A stretch of DNA of 64,000 bases from Echria macrotheca (taxonomy: Eukaryota > Ascomycota > Sordariomycetes > Sordariales > Schizotheciaceae), in NCBI GenBank assembly GCA_030411725.1, contig MU839835.1, positions 1,488,001-1,552,000 of the forward strand, read 5' to 3'. Made by a program: the position numbers and the translations under genes. This document shows positions 42,237 to 52,742 of the stretch, one piece after another (position 1 is the first letter of the stretch; each line of letters begins with the position of its first letter). Under the pieces are notes generated by a model that did no database searches, was not told the origin of the DNA, and worked only from the letters and a program-made list of their open reading frames with translations.

Positions 42237-44537
42237 ATGAGCGAGAAGCTGCCGTCCGGGACTAAGAGCTCTGCGATGCTCACCAACTCGCTGCTATCCT
42301 CGCCTCCCCGCGCGCCCCCGAGCCGAGGAAAAGAGCGTCGGAACCCCTCGATCACGCCTAGGAAGTTTCAGAGGTTCTTTACGCCGCGATCTCGCGTCTC
42401 ATCCAACCCGAGTGCCGCCCGGAGAGCCCTCCGGGACCTCGCCGGTCCGGCCCTAAACCGATGTCAGACCCCATCGAGCCCGCTCAAGCCGATATCCGAG
42501 GACAATGTTGCAGACGAGCTGCCTGTCCGCCGAAGTGCGAAACGGCAGAAGACGCAGCACACTCCGGACAGCGTCCGCCAGCTGCCCTCGCCGTTGAACA
42601 CGTCACCGGCTCTTTTACCGACTCCTGAGATCAAGCCAGCTCTTCGGAGCCCTATACAGTCTCTCAAGGCCCACCAAGTAACCCAGGACGCCCTCGATGT
42701 GGATGAAAGCGAGGAGGAGGATCTCCCGGAGGAACGGGAGTATAGGCGGCCGGTGCCTCTTACACGACGGGGATTAGGGGGACAGCTTGCCCAGAGAATG
42801 ATGGGAGGCATGTCGTGTCGAGGAAGCCAAATGATGAGGCATCCCGTGGCCGGTGCGTTGCAATCCCGTGTTGTCAATGTCGGACGCTAATGCACTGCAG
42901 ACTGGAGGACAGGTGTAGCGGATTTCTACAGCAGACCGGATGACGCCCATCATTCGTCTAGCCACGAAGGGGCGGGCCGAAGCATACCGTTCTGCACTAC
43001 TAGCTGTCACAGTAAGTGTCGTCTCGTGTCATTGGATAGAAGGCGCTAACATGTTACAGAAAGTAGTCTGGTTGCCGTTGGCGACGAGGAAGGCTATGTT
43101 CGTCTGCTCGACTCCGCCAAGGACTTTCCCCAGATCTATCTGTCGTTTCAGGCACATGGAAATGCCATTATCGACCTCGACTTCTCCGAGGATGATGCGT
43201 TGCTGGCCACAGCTTCAGGCGATCAGACTGGCCGAGTAATGGATATGATGACGCAAACACCTATTTCTATCTTAAGCCACCACACAGCTTCGTTGAAGCA
43301 GGTCCGCTTCCAACCGGGCCGAGGCTCAGGATGCGTCCTTGCTACTTCTGGTCGGGACGGTAGCGTACATATCTGGGACCTACGATGCCGCGGCGGGCCG
43401 GTGCAGGACATTACCATCCGCTCCGAGGCCGGACTACATCACCGTCTGCCGAAGCCCCCTAGTCCGGGATGTGTGGTCAACAGCATATCCGACGCACACG
43501 CGCGTCCCGTAAAACCGACAAACAAAGGCCAGGCCGACGGACCTGGAGACGTGATTCGGACTGGCAACGAGGTGCCCGGCCGCTACGGCGAAGTCTCCGT
43601 AACAGCCCTGCAATTCCTCCCCGAAGGGCGCGAGCATCTCCTGCTGACAGGCTGCGAGGCCGACGCCTCCATCAAGCTGTGGGACATCCGGGCCATCCAC
43701 AGCAGCCGCCACCACAAGACCAGCACGCCCATCTCCTTCACAGCAGCCCCCCCAAGCCACGCGGCCTGGCGACCCTTTGGCATCTCGTCCATGACTTTGG
43801 GAGGGGACGGATCCCGCCTCTACGCCCTCTGCAAGGACAACACAGTCTACGCCTACAGCACGGCCCATCTCGTCCTCGGCCACGCTTCGGAACTCACCCC
43901 GGCACGTCCGGGTCAAGACCCACCCCGGCGCCGCAACAACCATGGCACCGCACACGAGGGTCTAGGACCGCTCTATGGCTTCCGCCATCCCATGCTGCAC
44001 GCCACCAGTTTTTATGTCAAGGCCGCCATCCGCCCCGCCGCTAACGGCCGCGAGGAGCTCCTCGCCGTAGGGAGCAGCGACGCCTGCGCTGTTTTGTTTC
44101 CGACCGACGAGCGCTTCATCCAGGACGCCTGGATGAACGGTGCAGATGATGACGTGTACCACGTTGGCGAATCGACCGCCCGACTCCCCTCGCGGCGTAC
44201 CTCGGCTCGCGTGCCCACGCTGAGTCGGTCGAATAGCATGACGGGCGGTCTATTCGCGCGGCAGGCGGATTCGATGCCCATCGTCAAGCGGGGGATTCCG
44301 TTGGTCAGGGGCCATGATAAAGAAGTGGGTGCTCTGGCGTGGACGAGCGAGGGCGCGCTGGTTACTGTGGGTGATGATTATTATGTCAGATGCTGGAGGG
44401 AGGATGCCCGCGAAGCGAGGGATTTGCGTCTCGGTGGTGAAGGTGAAGGAAGAAGATGGGGCTGTGGGTGGGCGGATGTAGGCGAGGGGTGGGACGGGGA
44501 TCGGGGAGATTGGGAGGGGAGTGTTGACGAGTGGTGA
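42237..44537 (+). CDS. Cdt2-like WD40 substrate receptor of CRL4 ubiquitin ligase
   Basis: Cdt2 recruits PCNA-bound proteins such as Cdt1 to the Cul4-Ddb1 ligase in S phase and after damage. Three exons fit: 42237-42852, 42901-43011 and 43060-44537, giving 734 residues. The N-terminal 210 residues are disordered and basic, with many SP/TP sites (SSPLKP, TPEIKP) that suit cell-cycle phosphorylation. WD40 repeats follow: LVAVGDEEGYVRLLDS, FSEDDALLATASGDQTGRV, HTASLKQVRFQP then SGRDGSVHIWDLRCRGG, TGCEADASIKLWDIRA, and a last repeat HDKEVGALAWTSEGALVTVGDDYYVRCW. The DLR in WDLRC and the DIR in WDIRA are WDxR motifs, which contact DDB1. The acidic/Gly-rich tail is short, and no PIP box was identified. 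The assignment to Cdt2 rather than another DCAF rests on the repeat order and is inference. Confidence 0.85.
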
Positions 44538-45443
44538 TTTTTTTCTTTATTCTGTCATGTTAGGGACAGCATTGTCGGATTGGGTCAGCATTTCCAACAT
44601 ACTTTGAACTTTTAAGCAAAGGGAAAGGGAAGGGGGTATGGCGTTTTCATGGAAGGCGTTGGTTTGGAAGGCGCTTACGGGGTGCTCTCCGGCGTGTTTG
44701 GGGAAACGGGATTTGGAAATGGAATGGGAATCGTGTATACCATTACCATGTATTCCGTACCATTATGCCTGGTTGCAGTTAGTTGTATTGTACTCTTTGT
44801 ACCGGAGGTACACGTACTGTACTGTACATACATCGCACACATTCAAGTACCATGTGTTCCATGTGTTCCATGTGAAGCAGATGGGATGGATACCCTGATA
44901 CAATACAACCGTAGTGAGTGGCAAGAGCAGGCAGATGGACCAATGGACCAATACTGGTCCGTGATAACTACTAGTCTTTAGTCCAATCCGAGCGAGAAGT
45001 TTACTTTCGGTAACCTCAAAATTTCTTTCCCCCTCTCATCATCTCATCATCTCATCACGTTCTCTCGATATCCCCATATCCCGATATCCAGGGGTCCTGA
45101 GCAGTCCAAATGATGATGGAGATTTCTAAAGATATTTAGAAGTAGGTACTCAAATCTAAGCTGAGTGGCTTCAACACTTGTCTCACCGCGTTCCTTTCCC
45201 TTAATGACTGAGTCGCATGAGATTCTGAAATATATATTCCAATCATCCTGGACGCAGCGGATTCAAATGTGAGTCTTGGTATAAGATATCTAATCTGTAA
45301 GTGTAACCTAGAATAGGTAAGGTACCTACCTACCTCTCCTGTGCCCGCTATACAACACGCATCACCTAGGCCTAGGTAGTCATATCCGTCATAAGCCTAT
45401 TAACCAAAGACACACACACACTCCATCAACAAGGTACCCGCCA
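44538..45443. other. Intergenic between convergent genes, AT-rich with short repeats
   Basis: Contains tandem CATGTGTTC units near 44850-44872, CATCATCT repeats near 45036-45056 and ACCT-rich stretches near 45320. No supported gene. Confidence 0.6.
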
Positions 45444-46787
45444 TCATTCCGAGGAAACCTGTCCCAATGCCCAAATGACGCCCATAATACCCAGCACCAC
45501 AATCGCATTCATAACAGGCGGAAACGACGACGACATGGACCGCCCCTTTCTCCCTTCCGATCCCTCATCCCCTTCCGCCACCTCTGGAGCTTTCGTCTCA
45601 CCCCCAAAATGCACCGCCCTGAACCTGTGCTTATTATCCTCCTCCTCCACCTCCAAAGGAAACCCATCATCCTCCCGGCCGCCACCGATACTCCCGGCAC
45701 CGGCATCCGACGAACCACCACCCCTGGTACTTCCACTCCCCAGCCCCCCGAGTCCTCTAAACCCCCTCTCCCTTGCCACGACCAGACTATCCCTGATCTT
45801 CCCAAACCTAGGCAGCATCAGCGCCGCGGCCCACCCCTCGCGCGGAGTCAGCGGCAGTCGCGCGGCGGCACTCCCCGCGTCGCCGCCCCAGAGCCCGTCG
45901 AGCTGCCCAACCAACAAAACCATATTGTCAAACAGACAGATGGCCTCGCGCACGACGTCGTCCACCTCCCTGCCCGTCAGGTTCGCCTCGGCCTCGGCGA
46001 GCCGCGTCTTAAACTCGCGCTTGAGGTCCTCGCCGTCCTCGGGCGTGTCGAACCGGAAGAAGGACAGCGGCGGCGTCTGCGTTTCCGTCCCGTCTGGTTC
46101 GCAGCACTCGCACCCACCCGGCACGAGCGGGTCGGCCTTGTGGCTCCAGAAGGCCGGGCCGGCGTCTTCTAGTGATGCGCGCAGGTAGCGGCCGCCGGAG
46201 AAGAGGGCCATGTAGAGCACCCAGGCGTAGGCGAGCAGCACGTGCGGCTGGCGGGACACGGCGGCCTTGGTGTGCTTTATCAGCTGCGAGAGGCGGCCGG
46301 TGCTGGCGGCGTGGCGGAGCTGGTCTGAGAGTTCTGAGGGTGACCAGCCCGTTATGGCGCGGAGGTCGGAGAAGAGGGACGGCGTGCGGGCGAGGCCGGG
46401 GAGGTAGAGATGGGCTAGGGCGGCGCGGACTTCTGGGGAGCAGGATGGTGGCTCGGAGGAGGGGGTCGTCTTGCCGTGTGCGTGCGTGGCGGGATACAGG
46501 GACACTTGGGCCGGAGTGAGGAAGGCGGGATGGGGCTCCGGCGGGTTGGTCTCGTCTGAGATCAGGCTTCTCCAGAGCGACTCGAAGACGAGGTAGATGG
46601 GCGCAACATGCAAAATTCCGGAGGCGTAGAGGCAGGGGTTCGTGGCCTGGGGCGGGATCGCGCGTGGGAGGCGCTCGAGAATGGCTTTGTTGAGCCGGGC
46701 GTGGACGGAGCGGGTTGCGACGTTGATGCGGTCGCCGATGTGAGGGCGGACGACACCCGCACTCGCCGCGGCTTGTTGGGGCCCCAT
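45444..46787 (-). CDS. Heme-oxygenase-like protein with C-terminal membrane anchor
   Basis: It belongs to the helical heme-oxygenase fold family; true members cut heme to biliverdin, CO and iron. From the first ATG (46787) the frame gives 447 residues. The N-terminal helix VHARLNKAILERLP carries a His where heme oxygenases place the proximal heme ligand. Other blocks are ARTPSLFSDLRAITGW, QPHVLLAYAWVLYMALFSGGRYLRASL (the distal-helix glycine region) and FFRFDTPEDGEDLKREFKTRL. The last 20 residues (VMNAIVVLGIMGVIWALGQV) form a tail anchor, as in ER heme oxygenases. A Cys cluster (GGCECCEPDG) and a long Gly/Ser-rich linker before the anchor are unusual. The protein is far longer than bacterial or mammalian enzymes, so catalytic activity should not be assumed. 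Confidence 0.78.
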   Translation of the reverse strand: MGPQQAAASAGVVRPHIGDRINVATRSVHARLNKAILERLPRAIPPQATNPCLYASGILHVAPIYLVFESLWRSLISDETNPPEPHPAFLTPAQVSLYPATHAHGKTTPSSEPPSCSPEVRAALAHLYLPGLARTPSLFSDLRAITGWSPSELSDQLRHAASTGRLSQLIKHTKAAVSRQPHVLLAYAWVLYMALFSGGRYLRASLEDAGPAFWSHKADPLVPGGCECCEPDGTETQTPPLSFFRFDTPEDGEDLKREFKTRLAEAEANLTGREVDDVVREAICLFDNMVLLVGQLDGLWGGDAGSAAARLPLTPREGWAAALMLPRFGKIRDSLVVARERGFRGLGGLGSGSTRGGGSSDAGAGSIGGGREDDGFPLEVEEEDNKHRFRAVHFGGETKAPEVAEGDEGSEGRKGRSMSSSFPPVMNAIVVLGIMGVIWALGQVSSE

Positions 46788-47710
46788 CACTGTGAACAAC
46801 AAATTCCTCTGCCTAGATGGTTGGAGATGGTGTCGCGTATGAATCTAGGGACGACGGCGTGGGCTTGGTGGCGTCCGGGGACGAGGTGATGGCTTTGTGA
46901 GGTCGCACGGTTGAGAGACGCCGTGTGCCAGAAGATGTAGGAGGGCGAGACAGTTGGACTGCTTGAGACAGCAGTGACAGACGTAGGACGCGGGAGAAGC
47001 GAGTGACAGTATTCCAGGATACAAGATTAAGATAGAGAAAAAAAAATCAGGGGATGTCTAGGTCAAGATATGCTGTGGGAGGCGCGTGGTCTTGCTGCCT
47101 TGATTTCCCGTTGGCAGAATAGAATGCAAGCCTCGCGACTCGAGTGGCTTTAAGAGACTGATTCCGGACTCGGTCATCCCAGGTTGGACAAGAAAGGCGC
47201 GATTCCGAGAGGAAATGTGACCAGGCGGAAGTTGCCTATTTTCTTGAGAAGAGAGAGGTTGCACTGCGCCTTCCAATCCAGGGTGGCGCTTGCAATCCGA
47301 AGCTGGGGCGTCGTCCGTATGACCTCCAGCGTCAAATAGATGTCTTTCAACCCCTGTGCTGCGAGGTTGACTCGATCAGGTTTCTTACTTCAGCCTTGTC
47401 GTTGAACGGCTGGCGACGAAACCGGGAAGCAGAGTTGCAGAGAGAGTGGCGACGACTTGGGGGAACCGCTCCGGTCGTTAAAGAATCGACGACCCACTGA
47501 AAACTAGACGGGCGGGAGCTCGTGTTAAAGAGTGCGATCATTTTCACTGTTGTTGCTTTTTTTCTTGATTGTATCCAACCCGATTGACTTCAATTGTTTG
47601 TGTACCTAAAGAATGCATATTCATCACACTGCTTGACAGGGCTGCGATGCAGGGAAGGTCGGCGGCGTCGATGCAATCGAACTGGCCCGGGCACTCCAAT
47701 CGAGGCAACC
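46788..47710. other. Intergenic: promoter of heme-oxygenase-like gene
   Basis: No supported gene; frames are short and lack composition typical of coding sequence in this window. Confidence 0.5.
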
Positions 47711-48103
47711 CTAACCCCGAGTCCCTGCGTGCCTCCCAACCATTACGAAGACTCTGGACCGTTTGCTCTTGGTCAAGTTCATCAGCTGGGGAATATTTCT
47801 GGCCTGTAGTTGAACGTGAGGGAGACTGAGAGCGCGGTGATCGGCTTCAGCTGTTGGCGTCTCCATCACATCGTCACCGTCCGCACATCGGACCCAGAAA
47901 CAGAAGATGAGCCACATGAGGATGAAGAAGAGGAAGAGGCCGGCAATGGTACCTGCAATTGATCCCAGAATGACTCCGACATCTACAGACTCACGGGGAG
48001 GTTGGCTGGGGGCGGCAGATTGCGCTCGCGGGCGAGCAATAGCAGCAGCCGATGCAGTTCGGCAGATGGCTGCGAGCGTAGCAAGGAGGGAAGCACTCAT
48101 CAT
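47711..48103 (-). CDS. Small secretory/membrane protein with one transmembrane helix
   Basis: Not recognised. From the first of two adjacent ATGs (48103) the frame gives 130 residues. The N-terminus MMSASLLATLAAICRTASAAA resembles a signal peptide. A short Pro/Ser/Arg stretch leads to a strong transmembrane helix (GVILGSIAGTIAGLFLFFILMWLIFCFWV) with a GxxxG-like motif. A 60-residue cytoplasmic tail follows, starting with Arg-Cys and rich in acidic then basic residues. The layout is that of fungal single-pass surface proteins with mid-protein helix (WSC-less receptor-like or SKG6-like). The next gene upstream on the same strand has the same layout. Confidence 0.5.
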   Translation of the reverse strand: MMSASLLATLAAICRTASAAAIARPRAQSAAPSQPPRESVDVGVILGSIAGTIAGLFLFFILMWLIFCFWVRCADGDDVMETPTAEADHRALSLPHVQLQARNIPQLMNLTKSKRSRVFVMVGRHAGTRG

Positions 48104-48388
48104 GGCAAATTCCGTCTCTGTTGCCGAGGATCCAGGTTCTTTGGTATGGCTGTACGTCAAAAGCTCGTTGAGCCAGAACGAAAGAGACAATAGAAAGGAC
48201 GCTGGAGCCAGGACCATTGGTCGTTTATACCTGCGCCCAGAGGCAAAGGTTCTGTCTAGTTGCTCAGCAGCTGTGTTGAACACGGCGCGTTTGAAACCAA
48301 CGCCTTGTTTTGGTAAGGCTGAACAAAGAGTCGAACTTGTAGAATTCCTTTGTCCAAGAACCCAGTCTCCTACAGCACACAGAACCCC

Positions 48389-48844
48389 CTAGGCCGCAGG
48401 CTCCTCGGGCAGGTGAATGCCCATCTCGCTATACGTCCTCGGATATGTCACCCGCGCATTCGTCCTGCGTCCCAGAACCGTCCGCTCCAGCCTCCTGATC
48501 TCGGCCTGCAAGGGGTCTCCATAAGTCTGAGGCCACATGTGCGTGCAGACCTGCCGGCAGCACTGAACCATTTCCACATCCGCCGCCGGCTTCACTTTCC
48601 ATACCCGCCAACCGCAGCAAAAGTATGTCAGGGCGATGGCTGCGAAAATCGTGACCGTGACCACCACTGCGATCACAGCCGGCGCTGCGCTGTCGGTGCT
48701 GGTTTGGGCGGGGGCTTGGGTTGAGTCCGGGTCGGGTGCGAGTTCTCGTCGTTCAGATGTGTCGATGTCTTGTGCTGTGACGAAGATGCTGCTACCGGGT
48801 ACCACCCCAGCCACAAGGACGATGAGAGAGCCATGTGGAAACAT
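48389..48844 (-). CDS. Small single-span membrane protein with signal peptide
   Basis: Not recognised. The frame is open further upstream, but the ATG at 48844 gives a good signal peptide (MFPHGSLIVLVAGVVPGSS, ending FVTAQ) and 151 residues. A short Ser/Thr/Asp/Pro-rich extracellular part leads to one helix (AVIAVVVTVTIFAAIALTYF) ending in Cys-Cys. The tail has paired and spaced cysteines (CCRQVC). It resembles the neighbouring protein at 47711-48103 in design but not obviously in sequence. Confidence 0.5.
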   Translation of the reverse strand: MFPHGSLIVLVAGVVPGSSIFVTAQDIDTSERRELAPDPDSTQAPAQTSTDSAAPAVIAVVVTVTIFAAIALTYFCCGWRVWKVKPAADVEMVQCCRQVCTHMWPQTYGDPLQAEIRRLERTVLGRRTNARVTYPRTYSEMGIHLPEEPAA

Positions 48845-49583
48845 GGCCGTCGTGTTGCGCTCCACAATCTTAGGACTATTGGGTGGCAGGGAATGGACTT
48901 GAGTAGAAATGCTCCGAGTCGTATTCAGCGGAAGTGTTCTTTTGGAGGGGTGGCCGAGGAGAAACAAAGTCCGCTGTCGGGAACCGCTCCTCAAATATGT
49001 GGTTCCTTGCCTGACGATTGATCGCCTCGGGCAGTACTGTGTTCTGTGTTCATCGGGCGAACTGCCGTGTGGTATCTCATGACCTATAGTCACTTCACTC
49101 TGCCCCCCGGCAATCCAGCAACACAAGAGTCCGTTGCCGGCGACGAACCAGTTTTGCCAGCTAGATTGCCCACACCCGTTGCAGAGGTTGTGGCCTGAGT
49201 TGGGTTGCACTGGTAAGGAATAGGGAGCACCAAAGGTCCTCAACGACTTCAAGGCAGAAACGATGATAAAAGAGTCATCGGAGCTGGGTCGGACAGCTGG
49301 GCAACATGGCCAGAAAAATGAGGCTGAATCGTCCGAAAACCCGGGCGTAACATGGTCAATGGGTAACACGGCGTCACAGATACAAGTAGGCAGATGCATC
49401 GGAGCATAGCGTACATACCACGAATGCCAGCGATCTATTGCACCAAGTCAGCCTGGCTGCGAAGAGTTGATGTCTCACGCTCTATTTTGCATAGCCTACG
49501 ATGGTGCTTCCGTTGCACCTTTTCACGGCCCCGTAGTGTAGTCTCAGAAACGCCATCATTCATTACCCATAACATATGCTGTC
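48845..49583. other. Intergenic between small membrane protein and coatomer epsilon
   Basis: No supported gene. The frame of the small membrane protein stays open upstream to 49399 but without coding-like composition. Confidence 0.5.
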
Positions 49584-50633
49584 TCATGCGGCGACTTTTG
49601 CCTTGTACTTGGTCGCAGCCTTGTCAAAGAGCTCGCTCTTCTCCGCCAAATCCGTCAGGAACGGGTGTTGAGGATCTACCTTCTCCAGATTGCTTGATTC
49701 TGTTAGTGAATGCCGTGCCTGGGACACCGGGCATCATACCTCGTCAGCTCCTTGGGGTCCTTCCCGGTAACCACGCTCAGAACTAGCAAGTCGGCGATGG
49801 CATCGGCAAACTTGGGCTCCTTCTTCAAGGCCTCTTCCAACGCAGCCTGTGCCTCCTCTGTCCGCCCCAGATGTAGCTCCGCAACAGCCTGGGAGACCAG
49901 GGTCCGTACTGATGAGGTAGCCGGTGCTTGCGCGAGCTCCTCAAAGACGTAGAATGCCTGCTGGTACTTGTCGCCGCCCTGTGACATATGCAGGTCAGCG
50001 CTGCCCGTGTCCTACGGGAAACCGGGAACCCTACCAATCTCAGGCCAACCCACGACTCGGCCAGGTTAACCAGGAGACTATCCTGCGCCCACCTCCTCGC
50101 CGCAGCAACCTCCTTGATCGCCAAGTCGTTCCTGTTCTGCTGGAGATGGATCTGCACAATAAGCGCAACGGCTTCCACTAGATTGGCGCAAAGCCAACGG
50201 TTAGCGGCACTCGTGCAAATCCCGGGTATCCTCACTCACAGTTCCCCTGATGTTGTGACAGCAGCGCAAGCGCCTCCTCCGACTTTCCTGCCGCCTGAAG
50301 AACAGTCCCGCCCAGGACCTGGACGGTGCCGTTGTCCGCAGCCTCGGCAGCGAGCTTCTCGGCCGTCTTCACCGCCGCATCGGACCGGCCGAGCGCCTGT
50401 TCGGCTAGGGCGCCGACGGCCTGGAGCTCGGGTTCGCTCTCTCCTGCAACATCGTCGAGGACATCTTCGGCCTGGCCGAGGGCGACACGGGCGCGCAACT
50501 GCAGAACTCGGGCTGGGAGGGCGTTTTCCGACGACAGCGCCGAAGTGTCGAAGTCGACCACTTCCTGGTACTGGCCCTGGTGGAAATGGTTGTGAATGTT
50601 GATCAATTCGCCTTCCGCTGAGTAGGGGTCCAT
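49584..50633 (-). CDS. sec28: Coatomer subunit epsilon (COPI)
   Basis: Epsilon-COP stabilises alpha-COP in the COPI coat that carries Golgi-to-ER traffic. Four exons fit: 50633-50240, 50177-50035, 49978-49740 and 49692-49584, giving 294 residues, the usual length. The protein is a series of TPR-like helical hairpins. It starts MDPYSAEGELINIHNHFHQGQYQEVVDFD, the conserved first repeat. Later pieces include ALIVQIHLQQNRNDLAIKE and QQAFYVFEELAQ. The repeat LVSQAVAELHLGRTEEAQAALEEALKK follows, and the conserved end is VDPQHPFLTDLAEKSELFDKAATKY. The last acceptor is chosen at 49693 because it alone keeps that end in frame. Confidence 0.93.
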
Positions 50634-52742
50634 TGTGTCGTGTGGCTCGGGCCGGTCTGTGGTGTTTGGACGGGGGTGCTACTGTTTGCGATTTCGAGGT
50701 GCGGGAAGCTACGTGGTGGGATGTCGAATGGTTAGCGAGCCACACCTAGGTGAGCTCGGTGAGCGGTGAGAATGCTCGATACCTAGGGTTAGGGTTCCGA
50801 ATGTCAATTCTGCAGGGTCCCGGCCGAGATCGCTGCAGCGCTGTGGTTGAGCTTTGGGCTCTCCAGGAAACCGACGATCTGACGACGAGGATGCCATGGA
50901 AATCAAACTACGGTTATCAAGGAGCGATCCGGCAGAGACGGGACACCACTCAGTATGGCTACCAGTAGTCTGCTACTCAGAAACACACACGGACGTTCTC
51001 AATCGCTGCACGACATTGCGCGGCCAACCTTGACCCAGGATTCGGAAGCCATCTACGCTGGGAGCATAAACCGTTCGACCGTTCAGTCATCCACTCCCAC
51101 TCACCCGCTCACCGCGCTCACCTTGCATCCGCGCCGCTGTCATCATGGTGCCTACTGTCTGCAGTAATTGGACCAGCAAAGTCTGCAAACTTCACGTCAG
51201 CGTTCTCGCTCCACCGATCCGACAGAGAAAAAGCCCGAGGGAGGATGCAGCCGCGACAGCGGCCGAAGATGTATGAATCCCCCTCGCCGCGCGGCGTAGT
51301 GGAGAGGCGAAGCAAGGTGAGGCATGCTGCCCGTCCTCTCATATCCGGTACTCGTTTCGAACCCATCGCCGTCGTTTCTGCTGCCGTCCCCACCACGGGT
51401 TTCGCTACCTAGATAAATGAAAAACAGGCCCATGAAACGGTCGAAGCCAACCCAAAGAGCGGGCCTTTCCCCGCGCTGCATAAACTCGACCCAACATGGC
51501 GACCAGTTTGCGATGAGCTGTCCTGGTTGCGGCCACGAGGCAACCCAGGTTATCTATCATCGGCATGAATGATTTGACCTGAGCGGAGTCGACAACCCAG
51601 GCTCCCGGTCTTGAACACACTACATACCGGCGAAAGGGAGAGTTCGCAGTGCAAACGAAGCGAAGCGTTTCAACCCGGTGTCAAGGGAATGGCGTCAACA
51701 ACATGGCAGGCTAATTCCACACTCGGCCGCACCGTGGATTCTGTCGATGGGTTCAGCCCAGCGACGGCCCGTCCGGGAAACACGATTCGATCAATTCACC
51801 GAGTGGTTTGCTAGCTTGCGCACGTCAACATGTCGACCAGCCAGTGCTGAGAGAGAATTCTAAAGAAAGCTCCCGCCGTAGTGGTGCAGCCTACTTATCC
51901 GTCATTTGGATGCAGACTGGGCGGTTGGAAGTCGGCTTCCCGATGCACGCTGCAAAGAAGCTGCAGAGGCGGAACTATTTTGAAACCCTGGCAGCCACTA
52001 CGACGAACTCCCCGATCGCATGCAGCCGTCAGAGTGCGAGTGCCGACAGCATGCCGGCATCCGGGGCCAAAATGTCACCTAGTCGACGATGCTCCGCGAT
52101 CACATCTGGCGTCTTCTCGGGGCCAAAAAGGGGCTCGATATTTGTACGACGATGGCGCAGAAGGGCCGACATACACTCAAGCTTGAACAAGGCTCCGTCC
52201 TTCATCAAAAGGGAGGTTTTATGTCTGGCACTCCGCAGCTGGCATTGCGAAACGCTGGATGATTGGTCGAGGACCCTGAGAAACGGCCTTGCATAGTGGT
52301 GTCTTATTATAGACACCCCTGTCAGCCTCGATCCATCCCACCATTGGGCACGGGTCGGCGAGCCTCCCGTCGTCTCTTTGCTCCGACTCTTGGAGGGCGG
52401 GGCAGTCGACCCCTTGTTCAACAGAGGGCACTGCCGGCTTACCGTGGGATGTTACATGGAACTGAGGAGAGACTCGGGGCTGCGTGGGTTTCTGCCCACC
52501 TGCCCCTATACATAACGGACCCCCTGCTACGCCTCTGCCTCACCTCCTTGGTCGTCCTATGTTTCTCTGTTCCACCGGCACGAAGCTGTCATGAAGATCG
52601 CCCTAGCGTCGACAACGCCTAGGATGTGTTTTGCGCCCTGACTTGACAGAAGCTTGACATCAGTGGCATGTCTGTTGGCTCATCGCCAGGCACGGCCTCT
52701 GATCTGGCGGGATGGAAATAGTAATACCTCCGAGGGCACAAC
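50634..52742. other. Long intergenic region, partly telomere-like motif
   Basis: About 2.1 kb without a supported gene between divergently placed genes. It has a short TTAGGG-like doublet at about 50783-50795. Frames of up to 162 codons are present but have no recognisable content. Confidence 0.5.

Noticed and set aside
46788..46802. Longer N-terminus of the heme-oxygenase-like protein from 46802
   Set aside because: The codon at 46802 is TTG; the first ATG is at 46787.
48845..49399. N-terminal extension of the small membrane protein up to 49399
   Set aside because: The extension has no coding character, and the ATG at 48844 starts a good signal peptide.
51808..52296. 162-codon frame in the long gap before the DUF6536 gene
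   Set aside because: No domain, no signal peptide, no coding-like codon choice, and competing frames on the other strand.
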